From Viscum album (lineage: Eukaryota > Streptophyta > Magnoliopsida > Santalales > Viscaceae), in NCBI GenBank assembly GCA_963277665.1, contig OY728119.1, positions 313,368,206 through 313,432,205 of the forward strand: a stretch of 64,000 nt of DNA. Direction: 5' to 3'. Shown in pieces: positions 48,664 through 61,167 of this stretch. The notes under the pieces are model-generated. The model ran no database searches. It saw only the letters and a list, made by a program, of their open reading frames with translations, and was not told the DNA's origin. A program made the position numbers and the translations under genes. Within the stretch, counting starts at the first letter, position 1. Each line of letters starts with the position of its first letter.

Positions 48664-49699
48664 TGTCACAATCCAAATTGTGTCACCATCTAAACCAGTT
48701 CCCAACCTAGTCCATGGAAAGTCCAGAAGGTCGTTCCCAATCCCCATAGGCTAGAACATGTTCTTGTGTATCAACAAAAGAAAGTGGGAATGGTTTACCC
48801 AAATAAACAATGATAAAACCACCTCCAATATAAACATACATAAACTAAAAACAACATCCAAACAATCTCTTAACATTTTCCATATTTTTGTTACATGGTT
48901 AATGTAAGAACCAAAAAGGGATACTACCAAAAAGGTACCCAAACCGAACCCCAAAAACCACCACTTGGAATGGGGTGTATCTCCCTCAAGCCATCTCCAC
49001 AACACCACCCACAAATGATTGTTAACCACCCCAACAACCATATCCGCAATCATTACCCTTACCTTTATTAAACATTAACAAGTATACTTAAAACCAAGGG
49101 TGTAAGTTGGGTGATAGCTATTTCCAAGAAAGATACCATACAAAAATGATTCCAATATCTAAACATCTAATGACAAATAACTTGAATGCTTTCTTAATGA
49201 GAGAAATTATTTGAAGCATTTGAAATAAAAGACTGTTAAATGAAAGAATCATTAATGGAAGGGATATTTAAATTAAACACCATCTCTTTTAATGTAACAA
49301 TAATTTTATACCTTATACTAATGTTATGTGTAATGTAGAAAAATAACACCATTCAATAGAGAGGTCCACGGGATACTAGAATGTAATGAAACACTACGAA
49401 CCTTGCATCTTAGGGAAATGTGGTATAAAAGCAATGAAACCCGCATTCTCTTGCACGATCCCCAAGTATGGGACACCCTCATAAACCTAGTGGTCTCCCA
49501 TAACCATCCATATATTTATTTAGTGTTTTAATCATCAGTTACTCAAAGATAAACTAGGTCGGAGCCACTTTTGTATCATTATCATTCTAGTCATAGTCCA
49601 CCAACCCAGTTACCTAGGCTTCCCTTTTTGGTTCTCATTCTTGTTCAAAGTTTACCCAATTCCTCATTTACACACACAATCCAAACAAGGTAATACACA
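48664..49699 (-). repeat. LTR 3'-end fragment related to family A
   Basis: Read on the minus strand it ends GATTGTGACA next to Athila RT coding. Its last 120 bases resemble the end of the family A LTR (5440-5548): CCTATGGGGATTGGGAACG here, CCCATGGGGATCGGGAACG there. It runs unbroken to 49699, where the old Tekay LTR begins. The 100-codon minus-strand frame at 48751-49053 lies inside it and looks accidental. The rest of this LTR may lie beyond 61167. Confidence 0.5.
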
Positions 49700-50032
49700 T
49701 ATAGAGACCCTAGTCTTTTTCATATAACATTACATGATTTTAAGCATGACTATACATCCATGTATAAGACAAGGATCATTATGTGTAGTGTATTTGAATA
49801 CTTGGTACAAAAAACAAAAAACATGGGGCTAAAAAACTTCTTTATTTAATATCCATAAAAATATCCTAACTTTCTTTGATCCCATACAACTGCATTGGGT
49901 ACCCTAGGGAACACATGGAAAAAGTGATGAGCTAAAAATCCCAGTAATGGAATGAACCTGAGAATAAAACCTAAGAACATGAGTTAGGAGGCGTGGAATA
50001 CTGATATCAAAAGAATGGAACATATGAAATCA

Positions 50033-50105
50033 TAACATATAAACATAGGATCATATAAACATGGAATCATATAAACATGGAATAATATAAACATGGAACC
50101 ATATT
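50033..50105. repeat. 16-bp tandem repeat in old Tekay LTR
   Basis: Four to five units of atcatataaacatgga with few changes. A decayed counterpart is at about 57847-57898 in the other LTR. Confidence 0.8.
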
Positions 50106-50139
50106 AATTTGGCATAATCATAAAACATGTCTTTATTAT

Positions 50140-50265
50140 GTGTCAAGGCTAACCTCCAATTTAGTTTCCCATGGTACTATGGGTGATGGCTAACTGCCAA
50201 TCCTATTTCCCATAGTAGTATAAGTCAAGGCTAACTGCCAATCATATTTCACATCACATATCATG
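50140..50265. repeat. About 43-bp tandem repeat in old Tekay LTR
   Basis: Three units with the core ggctaactgccaat and catagtagta. Counterpart at about 57925-58035 in the 5' LTR (core ctaaccaccaat). It lies in the same LTR half as the hairpin array of the young element. Confidence 0.75.
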
Positions 50266-52887
50266 AGACATAACTTTAACCAATGAATTGGAGTGTTGTA
50301 TAGGTGAACCCTTCTCAAAATTTTCATGAATATGATTTCCCTATAAATATTCATACATAATCAACCATACATAAACATAAGGGTGCCCATGGAAAGAATT
50401 GGGTACCACAGTCCTGACATAATTCATAACCAATGGGTGTATCATAAAAGTGTCCATGAAAGAAAGGTATTAGAACATAAATGGAAATTCATAAGGTAAA
50501 ATATTAATATGAAATTGTATGTGATGTCAAATGGAAGTGGCAACATATAAGAAATTTATTTGAGTAACATTAGCAAAAAAACATTTTTGTGCGTTATTAA
50601 GGGAAATACTATAGAGATTTTAAATTAGAAAAGAGGAAAATCTATTATATAAATCCAGAATTGAACCAATATTGTTTTCATAATAAAAATACTAATTTTA
50701 TAAATACAATGGTGTATTAAAATAGTGGATATAGTACACTTGAAATTGGTTAAAAATTCAAGATGTTCCCTTAAAATAGGATTGCTTATCGGAAATTTCT
50801 GAGGGAATATTTTAAAAACATGTATATCCCCAAAATAGAGTGTTGAAAGGGTCTTTATAATTGAATTTTATAGAACTATACATTATTTATCATTATACAT
50901 ACATAAATAATATAACTCCATTTTGATATAATGAAAGATAAGGCAACCTGAAAGAACAAATAAGCTTCAGGTAGAATTCGTTACTGTTTAGCGGCATGTT
51001 GTCGGGTATAACTAAAAGGAATTTATGGGAGTGAAAAGGATTTTATCTTCATATATAAATAATTAGGTAAAAATGGGGGAGGTATATAATCATACCTCAT
51101 CACTAGGTATTACACATAAAATGGCACAGTATAGAGGATGTCTTGATTATGAGTGAAATGTAGAGGATCCCTTACCTTAATTCTGATGCTGTTCTCCACT
51201 TGTTATTCATTAAATGAAAAAAATAGGTTTTTTAATTAATAAGTCCATAACCTATTAAATATGTAAAATATTTACAATAACCCTTTTAAATTTATTCAAG
51301 ACCATTTTTATTGGTTGTAATGTTCATTTTCATTGTTCGTTTATGGTTTCTTGTGTGGTTTTCAAAGAGTGGTTCACTTTTATTCATGTGTATTTGAACA
51401 TGTAAGATGAAATTGGTTGTAAAAAATTTATGTTTTATGATATTAATGAACATCCAGGATAATACGTGGTTAGAAATTTAATATTTTTACATAGAGTAAA
51501 GTCAAAATATTATATATTACCTCATTGATAACTGTTTTGGTTAATTTGTGGGTTTGATTACAATGAAAATGTATTTCATTCAAACATAATGAAATATGTA
51601 AAAAATTATTAAAAAACCATAAAGAGGATATATAAAATATATAATATTCTGGTTCAACCATAACACAAATGGTTTCATGACCAGAATTAATGATTATAAT
51701 AGAGACAGATAAACGGCTCTTCTTGAATGTGCTAAATTTACACATCTCAAATGGGGTTCTCATTTCATTCAAATAAAAGGTGGGGAAATGAGGGATGATA
51801 ATTCAATATCGTATTAGAATAAAATAATTCTAGTACATGTATGTTGCTGTATTTATCATAATATTTGAGAGACGTTAGTTGAGTAATGAAACAAGAAAAT
51901 AAAAAAACTTAAAGTAAATGAAGGAGTTTGAAAGAATAATTTTCCTCTTGAGTCTACCTCCTTTGAGATCCACTTAAGGGGAGTGGATTTGGTAGTTCTA
52001 AGAGACTAGGTGAATTTGGATGTTGGGAGGATTTTGGGGGGATATTTTGATGGAATATTTTCAATGTAAAATTCTTGAGATTAGTGAAGAGAAGGTGGGG
52101 GTGAGGTGTTTTTTATATTGTAGAAGTGGATGTTTTTTCATAATATTATAATCATCAATTTTTTTATTTCTTCAAATGATAAGAAATAGTATGTATTCTA
52201 AGACCTATAATATTAATAAATTAATGTGAGTACGAAAAAATGGTTTTTTATATCATCCATCACTCAATCATGTTGCAGAAATTCAGGTTTTAGCATTTTT
52301 TGTGAATTATCAGATTTTACTATTCATAAAAAATTCATGTATTTTAGAAAAATACCAAAAAATAACCCTTACCATTTTTTGACGTGTAGAATAGAAAAAA
52401 AATTCCATTTTTTAAAAACAATTTTATAAATATGATTAATTTAATATTTAATTAAATTATTTATTATAAAAAACCCCAGTTTTTAAACATTCATTTACTT
52501 ATTCTAAAATATAGGTACCTCATACTTTCACATGAATATTATTTTTACTATCATAGGTATGGTTTATATTTATTATGGTATAAAAATATTCATAAGTGTA
52601 TGTTACTATTCATAAGTTTAGGTTATTTTTCAACAAAAATTGTGTTTTTCCTATCGAACTCCAAATAAATTATTGATCGCAACGGTGTATGTCAGATTTT
52701 AAAAATTCTAAACACTGAATTGGAAAACTTATTTTAAAAGGTCATGTATCACATAGTAGTTTGTTATGGTTCATTTTAATGTGATTTTATCACATTTTGT
52801 TAATAAATAAATATCCTTTGAATAACATTGTGTCGTTACATTCTTCCCCGCTTATGAACTTTCACCCTCAAATTTTTGTTTTTTGTT

Positions 52888-55800
52888 ATAACCCAAAACA
52901 CTAGTGTGGGTACTTTTCCTTAATTACCTCATCTAGTCCCCATGTTGCCTCATTGAACTGGTAGTTCTACAATATTACTTTGACCAGTTGAGTAGTCTTG
53001 GTACATAGAACATTATCTCAACAATTCAAGATTTTCACTGGCTGCGCCGCATATGAAAGATCATCCTCCAACTATTCCACCTCTAAAGGGAGTACACGTG
53101 AGGGGTCTCTTATATACCTTATTAAGAGGGATACATGAATGAAATCATGTAATTTAGACTTATTAAGTGTAAGTTTCAGTCGATAGGCCATAGCTCCAAC
53201 TTGATTAAGGATCTCGAAGGGGCCGATATACTTGAGACATAGCTTTCCATTCTTCCCAAATATCATGACCTTCTTCCATAGATATATGGATAGAAATACC
53301 ATGTCTCCAAATTTGAACTAAAGGTATCTTCGACAGTTATATTCATAACTCTTCTGTGAACTTTGGGATTCCACAATGTGTTTTTGAATGGTTCTCACCC
53401 TCCCCAACATTCCTTCGACCATTTTAGGTTCTATCAACTTACACTAACCAACTTCATCCGAAGACATCGATGTTCTGCACCTTTTCCCATAAAGGGCTTC
53501 ATATGGTTTCATTTCGATGGTCGAGTGGAAACTGTTGTTGTAGTAGAATTCAACCAGTGGAAGATGTTGGTCATATCCTCCTTTGATGTCCATAGAACAT
53601 GTTTTCAACATATCTTCTAGTTTCTGAATAGTTCACTCGGATTGGACATCAGTTTGAGGATGATAAGTCGTACTGAAGTTTAGTACAATGCTTAAGGATT
53701 GTTTGAGAATTTTCCAAAAAAATAAAGCAAATCTTGGATAATGAATGGATACAATAGATAGTGGATCTCCATGCATCCTTACCAATTTTTTTATGTATAT
53801 TACTGCAAGTTGATCTAATGAGAAGTCCTCCTGAATTGTGATAAAGTGATCTATCTTTTTTAGACGATCCACAATAACCCATATAGCATTGTTTACAATG
53901 GAGGTCATTGGATGTTCTGTGAAAAATTCCATGGTAATGTTATACCACTTCCACTATTTAATGGGTAGTGGTTACATCAACCCCTCATATTTTTCCCTCT
54001 TAGACTTATGTTTTTGACATACCTGACACTTTGATGTATTTTTAGAAATCTCCCTTTTCATTTGGTCCCACCAAAAGATTTCTCCGATATCTAGATACAT
54101 CTTTGTGCCCCCTGGGTGGATAGAGAATGTCGATCTATGTGCATCATTTAGAAGCACCTTCATTATCTCTGGATAGTATGGTACACGTAATCTTGACCCA
54201 AAATCTTTCAACTCCATCTTCATCAATTTTAAAATTAGAGGATTTCCCATTTCTGATAGCTTCCTCGCTTTTCTGAATTTCAACATCTTTTCTCTGAGAA
54301 TCCTTTATCATCTACATGAGTGATGGTTTAGATATCATTTGATAAAGGAATGAAGATATTCCCACATTAATGATTCCCTTTTCCATCCTATGAAAATATA
54401 CTAAGATCATGTCCTTTCCAATTCTCATCATTGATAAAGATATAGGATCATTTCTACTTAGAGCATCTACCACTTGGTTTTCCTTACAAAGGTGATAGTG
54501 GATTTAGTAGTCATAATCCTTAATGAGATTTATCAATATTCATTGGCACATATTACGATCTTTTTGTGTGAATATATATTTGAGACACTTGTGATCATTA
54601 TTCATCTCACACTTCTCCCCATAGAGACAATGCTTCCAGATTTACAATGCCATGATCACAGCCACCAACTCCAGATCATGCTTGGGATATTTTTGATCAT
54701 ATATTTTCATCTACCTTTAGAAATAGGCTATCAGTTTATCATTTTTTATAATCATGCCGCCTAATCCCTTCTTTGAGGCATCACTATACGCCACAAATAG
54801 TTCTCCACATGTTGCGAGTTTGAGTACTAGTGTAGTGATAAGCCTCTTTTTCAACTCCTTAAAGCAGTCTTCACATTCTTGAGACTATAAAAATAATACT
54901 CCCATACGTTTCATATTATTAATTGGTTTTGACGATCATGTAATGTTCTTAACAAATCATCGACAATACCCATCTAGATGCAAAAAACTACAGATCTCCA
55001 TTACAGATGATCTCTTAGGCCACTCTTCATTTTCCTTTGTCTTGGAAGGGTCCAAAGATATCCCTTCTATGGTGATAACATTCCCTAAGAATGAAACTTC
55101 TTTCATCCAGAACAAAAATCTACTATACTTTGCATATAACTTCTCCCTTTTCAAAGTCTTTAACATAGTATCAAATGCTCTTCATCTTCCTCCTTTCCCT
55201 TGTTGTATATCATAATATCATCAATAAAGAATACCATTTTTAGGTAATATTTAAAGACTATATTTATTAAATCCATGAGAATTTATAGAGAATTAGTTTT
55301 TCCAAACATAATCACTATGAACTCATAGTGTCCATAACTCGTTCGAAAGGCATTTTTTGGGAATATCATCCTTCCTCACCTTTAATTGGTGATATCCCCA
55401 TCGAAGGTCCACCTTAGAGAAATAACTGGCCCATTGATGTTGATCGAACAAGTAATCTATCAATGGAAGGTGATACTTGTTCCTCTTTAGACTTGTAAAG
55501 AATTAGAGAATGCTTCAGGATATGAGGAGTGATCTCTATTTACTGATAGTCGATTTTTTCGTAGTATAAATATTGCCAATCCATGCCCATGATAGCATCA
55601 AACTCAACAAAAGTAAGTATGATGAGATTTTATGAGAGGTTTATTCCATAAATGTTATCTAAGGAGGAGTTATAACAATGGATGCAATTCTTTCCACATT
55701 CATTTTTCTCACAAATAATATTTCCTCCAAATTTCGTGGTGGTGTTTGAATAGTTATACTAATTTTGCAAGATATAAAAGAATGTGTTCAACCATAATCA

Positions 55801-56986
55801 AATTTTACTTCCTCTATTCAAAAATTAATAACTAGAGTACCTTTCACCACATCATTTTTTGACTCTGCCTCATTATTAGTGATAGAATAATACCTTCTTT
55901 GTTTCTTTGGAGGTTTTTGTTGATTTCCTATCAAAACCCTTGGCTTCAGGAAGTCGTTTTCATAATTCCCATTCTCCTAGTAGTTGTAACACTACTCCAC
56001 TATCTTAGAATTAATCTAAGATATAATTTATTCTTAAAAATTTGCGTGATTCTTTATTTCCCATCAGTATTTTTTACCCAGATGACCAAACTTGCCACTT
56101 TAGAAGCAATTCGTGATACCCATCAGATAGTTCCCAGAATATTTCTTCCCAAACCTTTTACTAGGGGAAAATTATGGCTATATTCCATCATGGGATTTGT
56201 TAATTGAACCACCCATGTTGTTCTCCATTTTCCTCTTCTTTTCACTGTTCCCATGAGACCACTTAGAATCTTTAATATCTTATTCCACCTTGAGGGCACA
56301 ACAAAAAAATCTCCTCATAATTATCAAAGTCTTGAATCACCTACACTTTTCGTAGAATTAGCTTAAGTCCACTAAAGAAGAAATCCACCTTGCTTTGGGT
56401 TTTCATGACAAAGATAGAGGAAAACCTTACATGCCATGTAATGTTTGCTTCATATGCCCTGATTCACTCATCTTCCTTCTGTTTGGGTCTGAGGAACTCT
56501 CATTCCATCATGAAATGAAGGGTTTGAGGAAAATATTTATTGAAAAACCTCCTCTTGAATTCCTCCCAATCCATGGAATAAATTTCCTCTTGTGACAATG
56601 TATTTTTGATCAGTGCCCACCTCTAATCAGCCTCCCCATAAAAATGATAGACAACCAATATAACTTTCTTTTCTTCCGAGTACTGGAGGATAAAGAATAT
56701 ATTTTCAATGGAGTTAATTCATTGTTCCACAAGGATGGGATTAGAAGTCCCGCTAAACATCGGTGGCCTTGTACACATGAAGGATACATTGAAAAATTTC
56801 TCTTTCCTTGGATTAGAAGGGAATTCCACATGATTCATGTTATTATTCCTAACGTGATCCAGCAGAGAAAGTACATTCTTGATTTTTTGAGCACTCATTC
56901 CCATTATATCAAGCATATCATTAGAGGGATATTCAAATTTTTCTATCACATCTATTTTTGGAAAGTGGTCTTCTATTTACCGACAT
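52888..56986 (-). pseudogene. Degraded gag-pol of the old Tekay element
   Basis: Gag starts at the ATG at 56986-56984 (NRRPLSKNRC) and includes TRPPMFSGTSNP near 56780-56745. Decayed zinc knuckles lie about 56150-55900. Protease tail GMDW lies near 55575. RT, with [13 protein letters not shown] (about 55430-55390) and a later [10 protein letters not shown] block near 55150. RNase H about 54900-54480. Integrase zinc region HPGGTKMY...CQVCQ (about 54120-54015), core about 53930-53640 with [11 protein letters not shown] segment at 53072-53302 and chromodomain PVKILNC...VKVIL about 53030-52920. Many stops and frameshifts. About 430 bases between protease and the RT palm are missing. Where the young element has TAG after ILYK, this copy reads S-K-E-E. 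Plus-strand frames in this area are antisense and not genes. Confidence 0.85.
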
Positions 56987-57189
56987 TAACTAAGAAAAAA
57001 ACATATAATTAGAGAGATTTAATACTTAGATATTCAGTATAAAAAGAAAAATTTGGACATAAAACGATAAACTTGTAAAGGAGAAGTATATCCTAACTTG
57101 TGATTCCCAATTTTTCAAACTAGTTTATCCTTGATATATTTGTTATCTAATATTCTAAAGGGATTTTTCTTATTCCCATAATAATGGTG

Positions 57190-57499
57190 TGTACTATGAT
57201 CATGAATTTACCAAACAATATCCCCTGGGAGTGTCAATACCAAGAGTGTAACAAGGTCCATTGTCGTGTATGAGGATACACCAAGTCAAGCCCAAAACTC
57301 CTTGTCAGAGTTTTCACACCTAGGTGCCTATGTTCAAGAGCCACCTCTACCTATTTCTATCCATATAGGGATGTATTTTCATGATAAATTACTTTATAAA
57401 CATGTAACAAAATTTAGGTATGTTTTCTCATACTTGGTCTTATACTTACAGTTCTCACGATGGCGCTCTATTCAAAATCTCAAAAAATAACTAGTCCAT
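57190..57499 (-). other. Leader of the old Tekay element
   Basis: Minus-strand sequence similar to 35340-35512: gtagaggtggctct near 57340 and cactcttgg … gacactccc … ggggatat near 57260-57215. Conserved although it is non-coding. Confidence 0.65.
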
Positions 57500-57500
57500 C

Positions 57501-57511
57501 CTATGATACCA
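57501..57511 (-). other. Primer binding site of the old Tekay element
   Basis: TGGTATCATAG on the minus strand, one mismatch from the young element's site, two bases after the LTR end (CTATA). Confidence 0.8.
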
Positions 57512-57513
57512 AA

Positions 57514-60500
57514 TATAGTTACCCTATCCATTTTAAATAAAATTACTTTATTTTAAGAATAATTATACATCAGAGTACAAGACAAGATCATTATGTCTAG
57601 AGTATTGGAATACTAGTTACATTAATCACAAAACATGGGGCTAAAAAACACTTCTTTATTCAATCCCCATAAAATATCCTAACTTCTATTGATCCCTTAC
57701 ATCTAGATAGGGTACCATGGGGAACACATCTATAAAGGGATGAGCTAAAAAGCCATATAAGGGAATGAACATAAGAATACAACATAAGCACATGAGTTTT
57801 GAGGTGTAACATAATGATATCAATAGCATGGAACATATGAAGTGATAACATATAAATATGGGATCATATATACTTGGAATAATATAAATGTGGAAGAATA
57901 AAAAAAATTCATTATTATGATTCAATGAAAACCTCCAATATTCTTTCCCATAGTAGTACATGTCAAGTCTAACCACCAATCTGGTTTCCTATAATAGTAA
58001 GGGTCAATGCTAACCACAAATCCCATTTCGCATTGCATCTCATGAGACATAAATTTACCAAATGCAATAGAGTGCTATCAGGGAACACCCATCTCAACAA
58101 TTTTTTGAATATTATTTCCACATAAATAATCAAACATAATCAACCATACATAAACATTAGGGTACCAATAGAAATAATTGTATACCACAATCATGACATA
58201 AAGCAAAACCAATGGGTGTATCATGAATGTGTCCCTGAAAGAAAGGGATTAGAACAAATATATGTGTTCATAAGGTAAAATAGAGATATAAAATTGTATG
58301 TGATGTCAAATAGATGTGACAACATATAAGAAATCTATTTTATAAAAACTATCATTAAAACATTTTCATGTGTTTTTAAGGAACATAATTTAGAGATTTC
58401 AAAATAGAAAAGAGGAAAATATTTTATATAAAAAAAACATTTAACCAAGATGGTTTTTATAATAAAAATAATGATTTTATAAGGAAAACTGTGGCATAAA
58501 AAAGAGGATATATTGAAATTGAAATATGGAAAAAATTTAGGAAGTTTCCTTAAAATTGGATTGCTTATCATAATGTTCAAAAGAGGGGATCTTTAAAAAA
58601 ACAAGTATCTCCCCAAAATATAGTGAATAAAGGGTCTTCATAAATGATTTTTTAAAACAACACATTGTACAGTCCCATGATTGAAGTACAAGCCATGAAA
58701 TTAATTTTTCTTAATACATAATAAATGACAAAAATAGAATCCAAAACACTTTATTAGTTTAGTGCCTTTAGAAACATAGAACACAATATTCTAATCATGG
58801 GGAAATATCTTCATCATCTTCCACAATGGTATTCCCATTTATTCCTTCCAAAACCCCCCCTTATATCTTGGTGAATATAAAACATAAAAATGGGCAATTC
58901 AGCCACTCATTAAGGGTAAACATGAAGAACATAAAACAAACCAAAAACATTTGAACAAAAAAATATGAACAAAATGTTTAAACATCAAAATCCTGAGTCA
59001 TGAAATAAATCATGGTAGTATATAAGGAATAGATCATAAAGTAACATTAAACATGATGGAATAACATAGTAATAAAACATGAAATTATGGAAAACTAATA
59101 GAAATATATTATGATTTCCATAGTAGTCTAGACATTACATCTAAAACCATCATAGTTGATAAATTCAATTACTAAAATGGGTTAACATTCCATTCCTGCC
59201 ATGTATTACGGAACTCGATTTACTTTCCATTCCAGTAATTTCTATCTCATGATATATAAATATTTACCCAATGAATTGGTGGGATATATAGGTCCCACTA
59301 ATCTCATAATGAAACAATTCTTAATTGTTCAACAAAACATAAATAATTCCTCATAGCATAACCAATGAAATAAAATGGGATTCTTAACCATCATTTCATC
59401 ATAACATAATCCATAAAAGATAAATGGACTTAAAAAAATAATTCCATCACAAACACAATAAAATAAAAGTAATAATAGACAGAGAAACATAACCCTATGT
59501 CATATTAGATGGAAAATTATTTTGATAAACCACTTGAGAATAGTTATTAAGGAAAATATCATTTCTTCTTAAAAAACTATCTCTCTTCTCCATATGCCAT
59601 GAAATTTTTTTAAAAAATAAATTATTTGAAAATAAACATGAAATATTTTAGAGGAATTTTTTTAAACAAGGATTTGTGAATATATAAAAATAAATTCTTG
59701 TACTATAAGTTAAAAAACGTTCTCCTCATACTTTTGTTAGAAAAGTAAAAAAAGTAACACATATGGTAAAAAAAGATTTCTGCCATACCAAGTAGTAAAA
59801 GGAATAAGGGGGTAAAAATAACATTAAATATATAATAATGTTTAATTTTTTTTAAAAAAAATAACAAAAACAAATGTACATTGATGGTAGAAAAATCCCT
59901 AGTATATACATATGTATAAACAATCTCGGATAAAAATGAGATTGCAAAATTATCCTTTACATTAGGTCTTATTTCTTCCGTATATGTCTGAAACTTCTGT
60001 ATATTGGGTTTAAAAATATTATTAACATATAAAAAACCATAATAATATTTATGATATCATATATTATTCACTTAAAACTTTATATTACCTATTCATTTGT
60101 CAATTCAATGTTAAAGTAATGTTTTGTGTAATAATCATTTTATTTGTCATTCGTGTTTTGAATTGTTATTCTTGATATTATTAATTATATCATGATTTAC
60201 ATAATTATAGAATGTAAAACATGATTTCTATATTATATATATTCAGTATATAAGTATATATATTATTGATAGGTAAAATAAATGGAATACACCATTCATG
60301 GAGACAGAAGGCCTTACGTACAGATGAACACTATTTTTGGTTGCTTATAAAATTGAATGGAATAAAGTAAACTATATATATATATAGTAGTATTATTATT
60401 TAAAATATTTCATGATTATTTATTATATATATTTTGTAAAAATTCCTGAATGGTTAACGTGGAGAAGTAATTAAATCAGTCGTGGAGATAGTAAGTCGTA

Positions 60501-61167
60501 TGTACACATGAACGATGATATCGTTCCCATAATTTTCGAAGGGTGTTGATGTGGATGGTGTATAATATCTACGAATTAGTATTATGTTATAATAATAATA
60601 TATTGTTATTATTTCCACCATTATACCCATCCAAGTATAGAAGTGTTGAAAAAAATTACACAACGACATTGGGACAGTAAGTCGTACGTACACACACACG
60701 ATGATTTATTTTTTCATTGGATGGATGGATGGTAAAATAGGGTTATTTTATATTTGTAATAACAGATTATTATTTTAATAATAATTATATTATTATATTA
60801 TAACAAAACAACTAAATAAGAGGATGTAGAAGAGTAAATAAATTTGAAATAATTGGTAGAAGAGATTACCTTTTAGTTGATGTGCCTCCTTTAAATTTCT
60901 CTTAGGGCACTAGAGTTGGCCTTTAGAGAAGAACAAAACCACATTTAATGTAAATAAGGCAGTTGAGAAGATTTATGGGAAGAGTTTCTCAGATCATTAA
61001 GGCTTAAAATGGAGTTTACAGGAGAGGGAGGAGATGCCCTTTTATAAGAGAGGAGAGGGGCACTTTTGGAAACTCACAAAAATATTAATTTATAATAAAT
61101 TATTACCCTACCTAAAAACCTCTAAAGTGTACCAATTTATAATATGGGATAAGATAGGGTCGTAATA
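57514..61167 (-). repeat. 5' LTR of the old Tekay element
   Basis: Bounded by the primer site on one side and a mutated TGTAACGACCC (gggtcgtaata on the plus strand) on the other. A TATAAAA box lies at 61040-61046 (minus) followed by a pyrimidine-rich stretch. About 3.65 kb, some 500 bases longer than its partner, so indels have accumulated. AT-rich throughout, no supported gene. Confidence 0.75.

Larger units (their letters stand above)
49700..52840 (-). repeat. 3' LTR of the old Tekay element
   Basis: Starts on the minus strand at 52840 with TGTAACGACACAATG right after a purine tract (aagcggggaagaa, 52841-52855). Collinear with 57514-61167, for example acatggggctaaaaaac and ggtaccct…gggaacacat. 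A TATA-like box lies at 52111-52117. Tandem repeats are listed separately. About 3.14 kb. Confidence 0.8.
49700..61167 (-). mobile_element. Old Tekay/Del-like chromovirus, minus strand
   Basis: Both LTRs, primer site, leader, gag and pol remnants are in order on the minus strand. LTRs begin (minus strand) TGTAACGAC at 52840 and a mutated equivalent at about 61167, and both end CTATA. Protein and leader similarity to the 10.3-kb element is high but many stops, frameshifts and a PR-RT deletion make it an old copy. I could not find a clear target duplication. Confidence 0.85.

Noticed and set aside
48751..49053. 100-codon minus-strand hydrophobic ORF
   Set aside because: It lies within an LTR fragment and has no recognisable family. 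Hydrophobic frames arise easily in such sequence.
53363..57012. Several plus-strand ORFs of 66-122 codons
   Set aside because: They are antisense to the old Tekay gag-pol remnant, whose minus-strand domains are recognisable in order.
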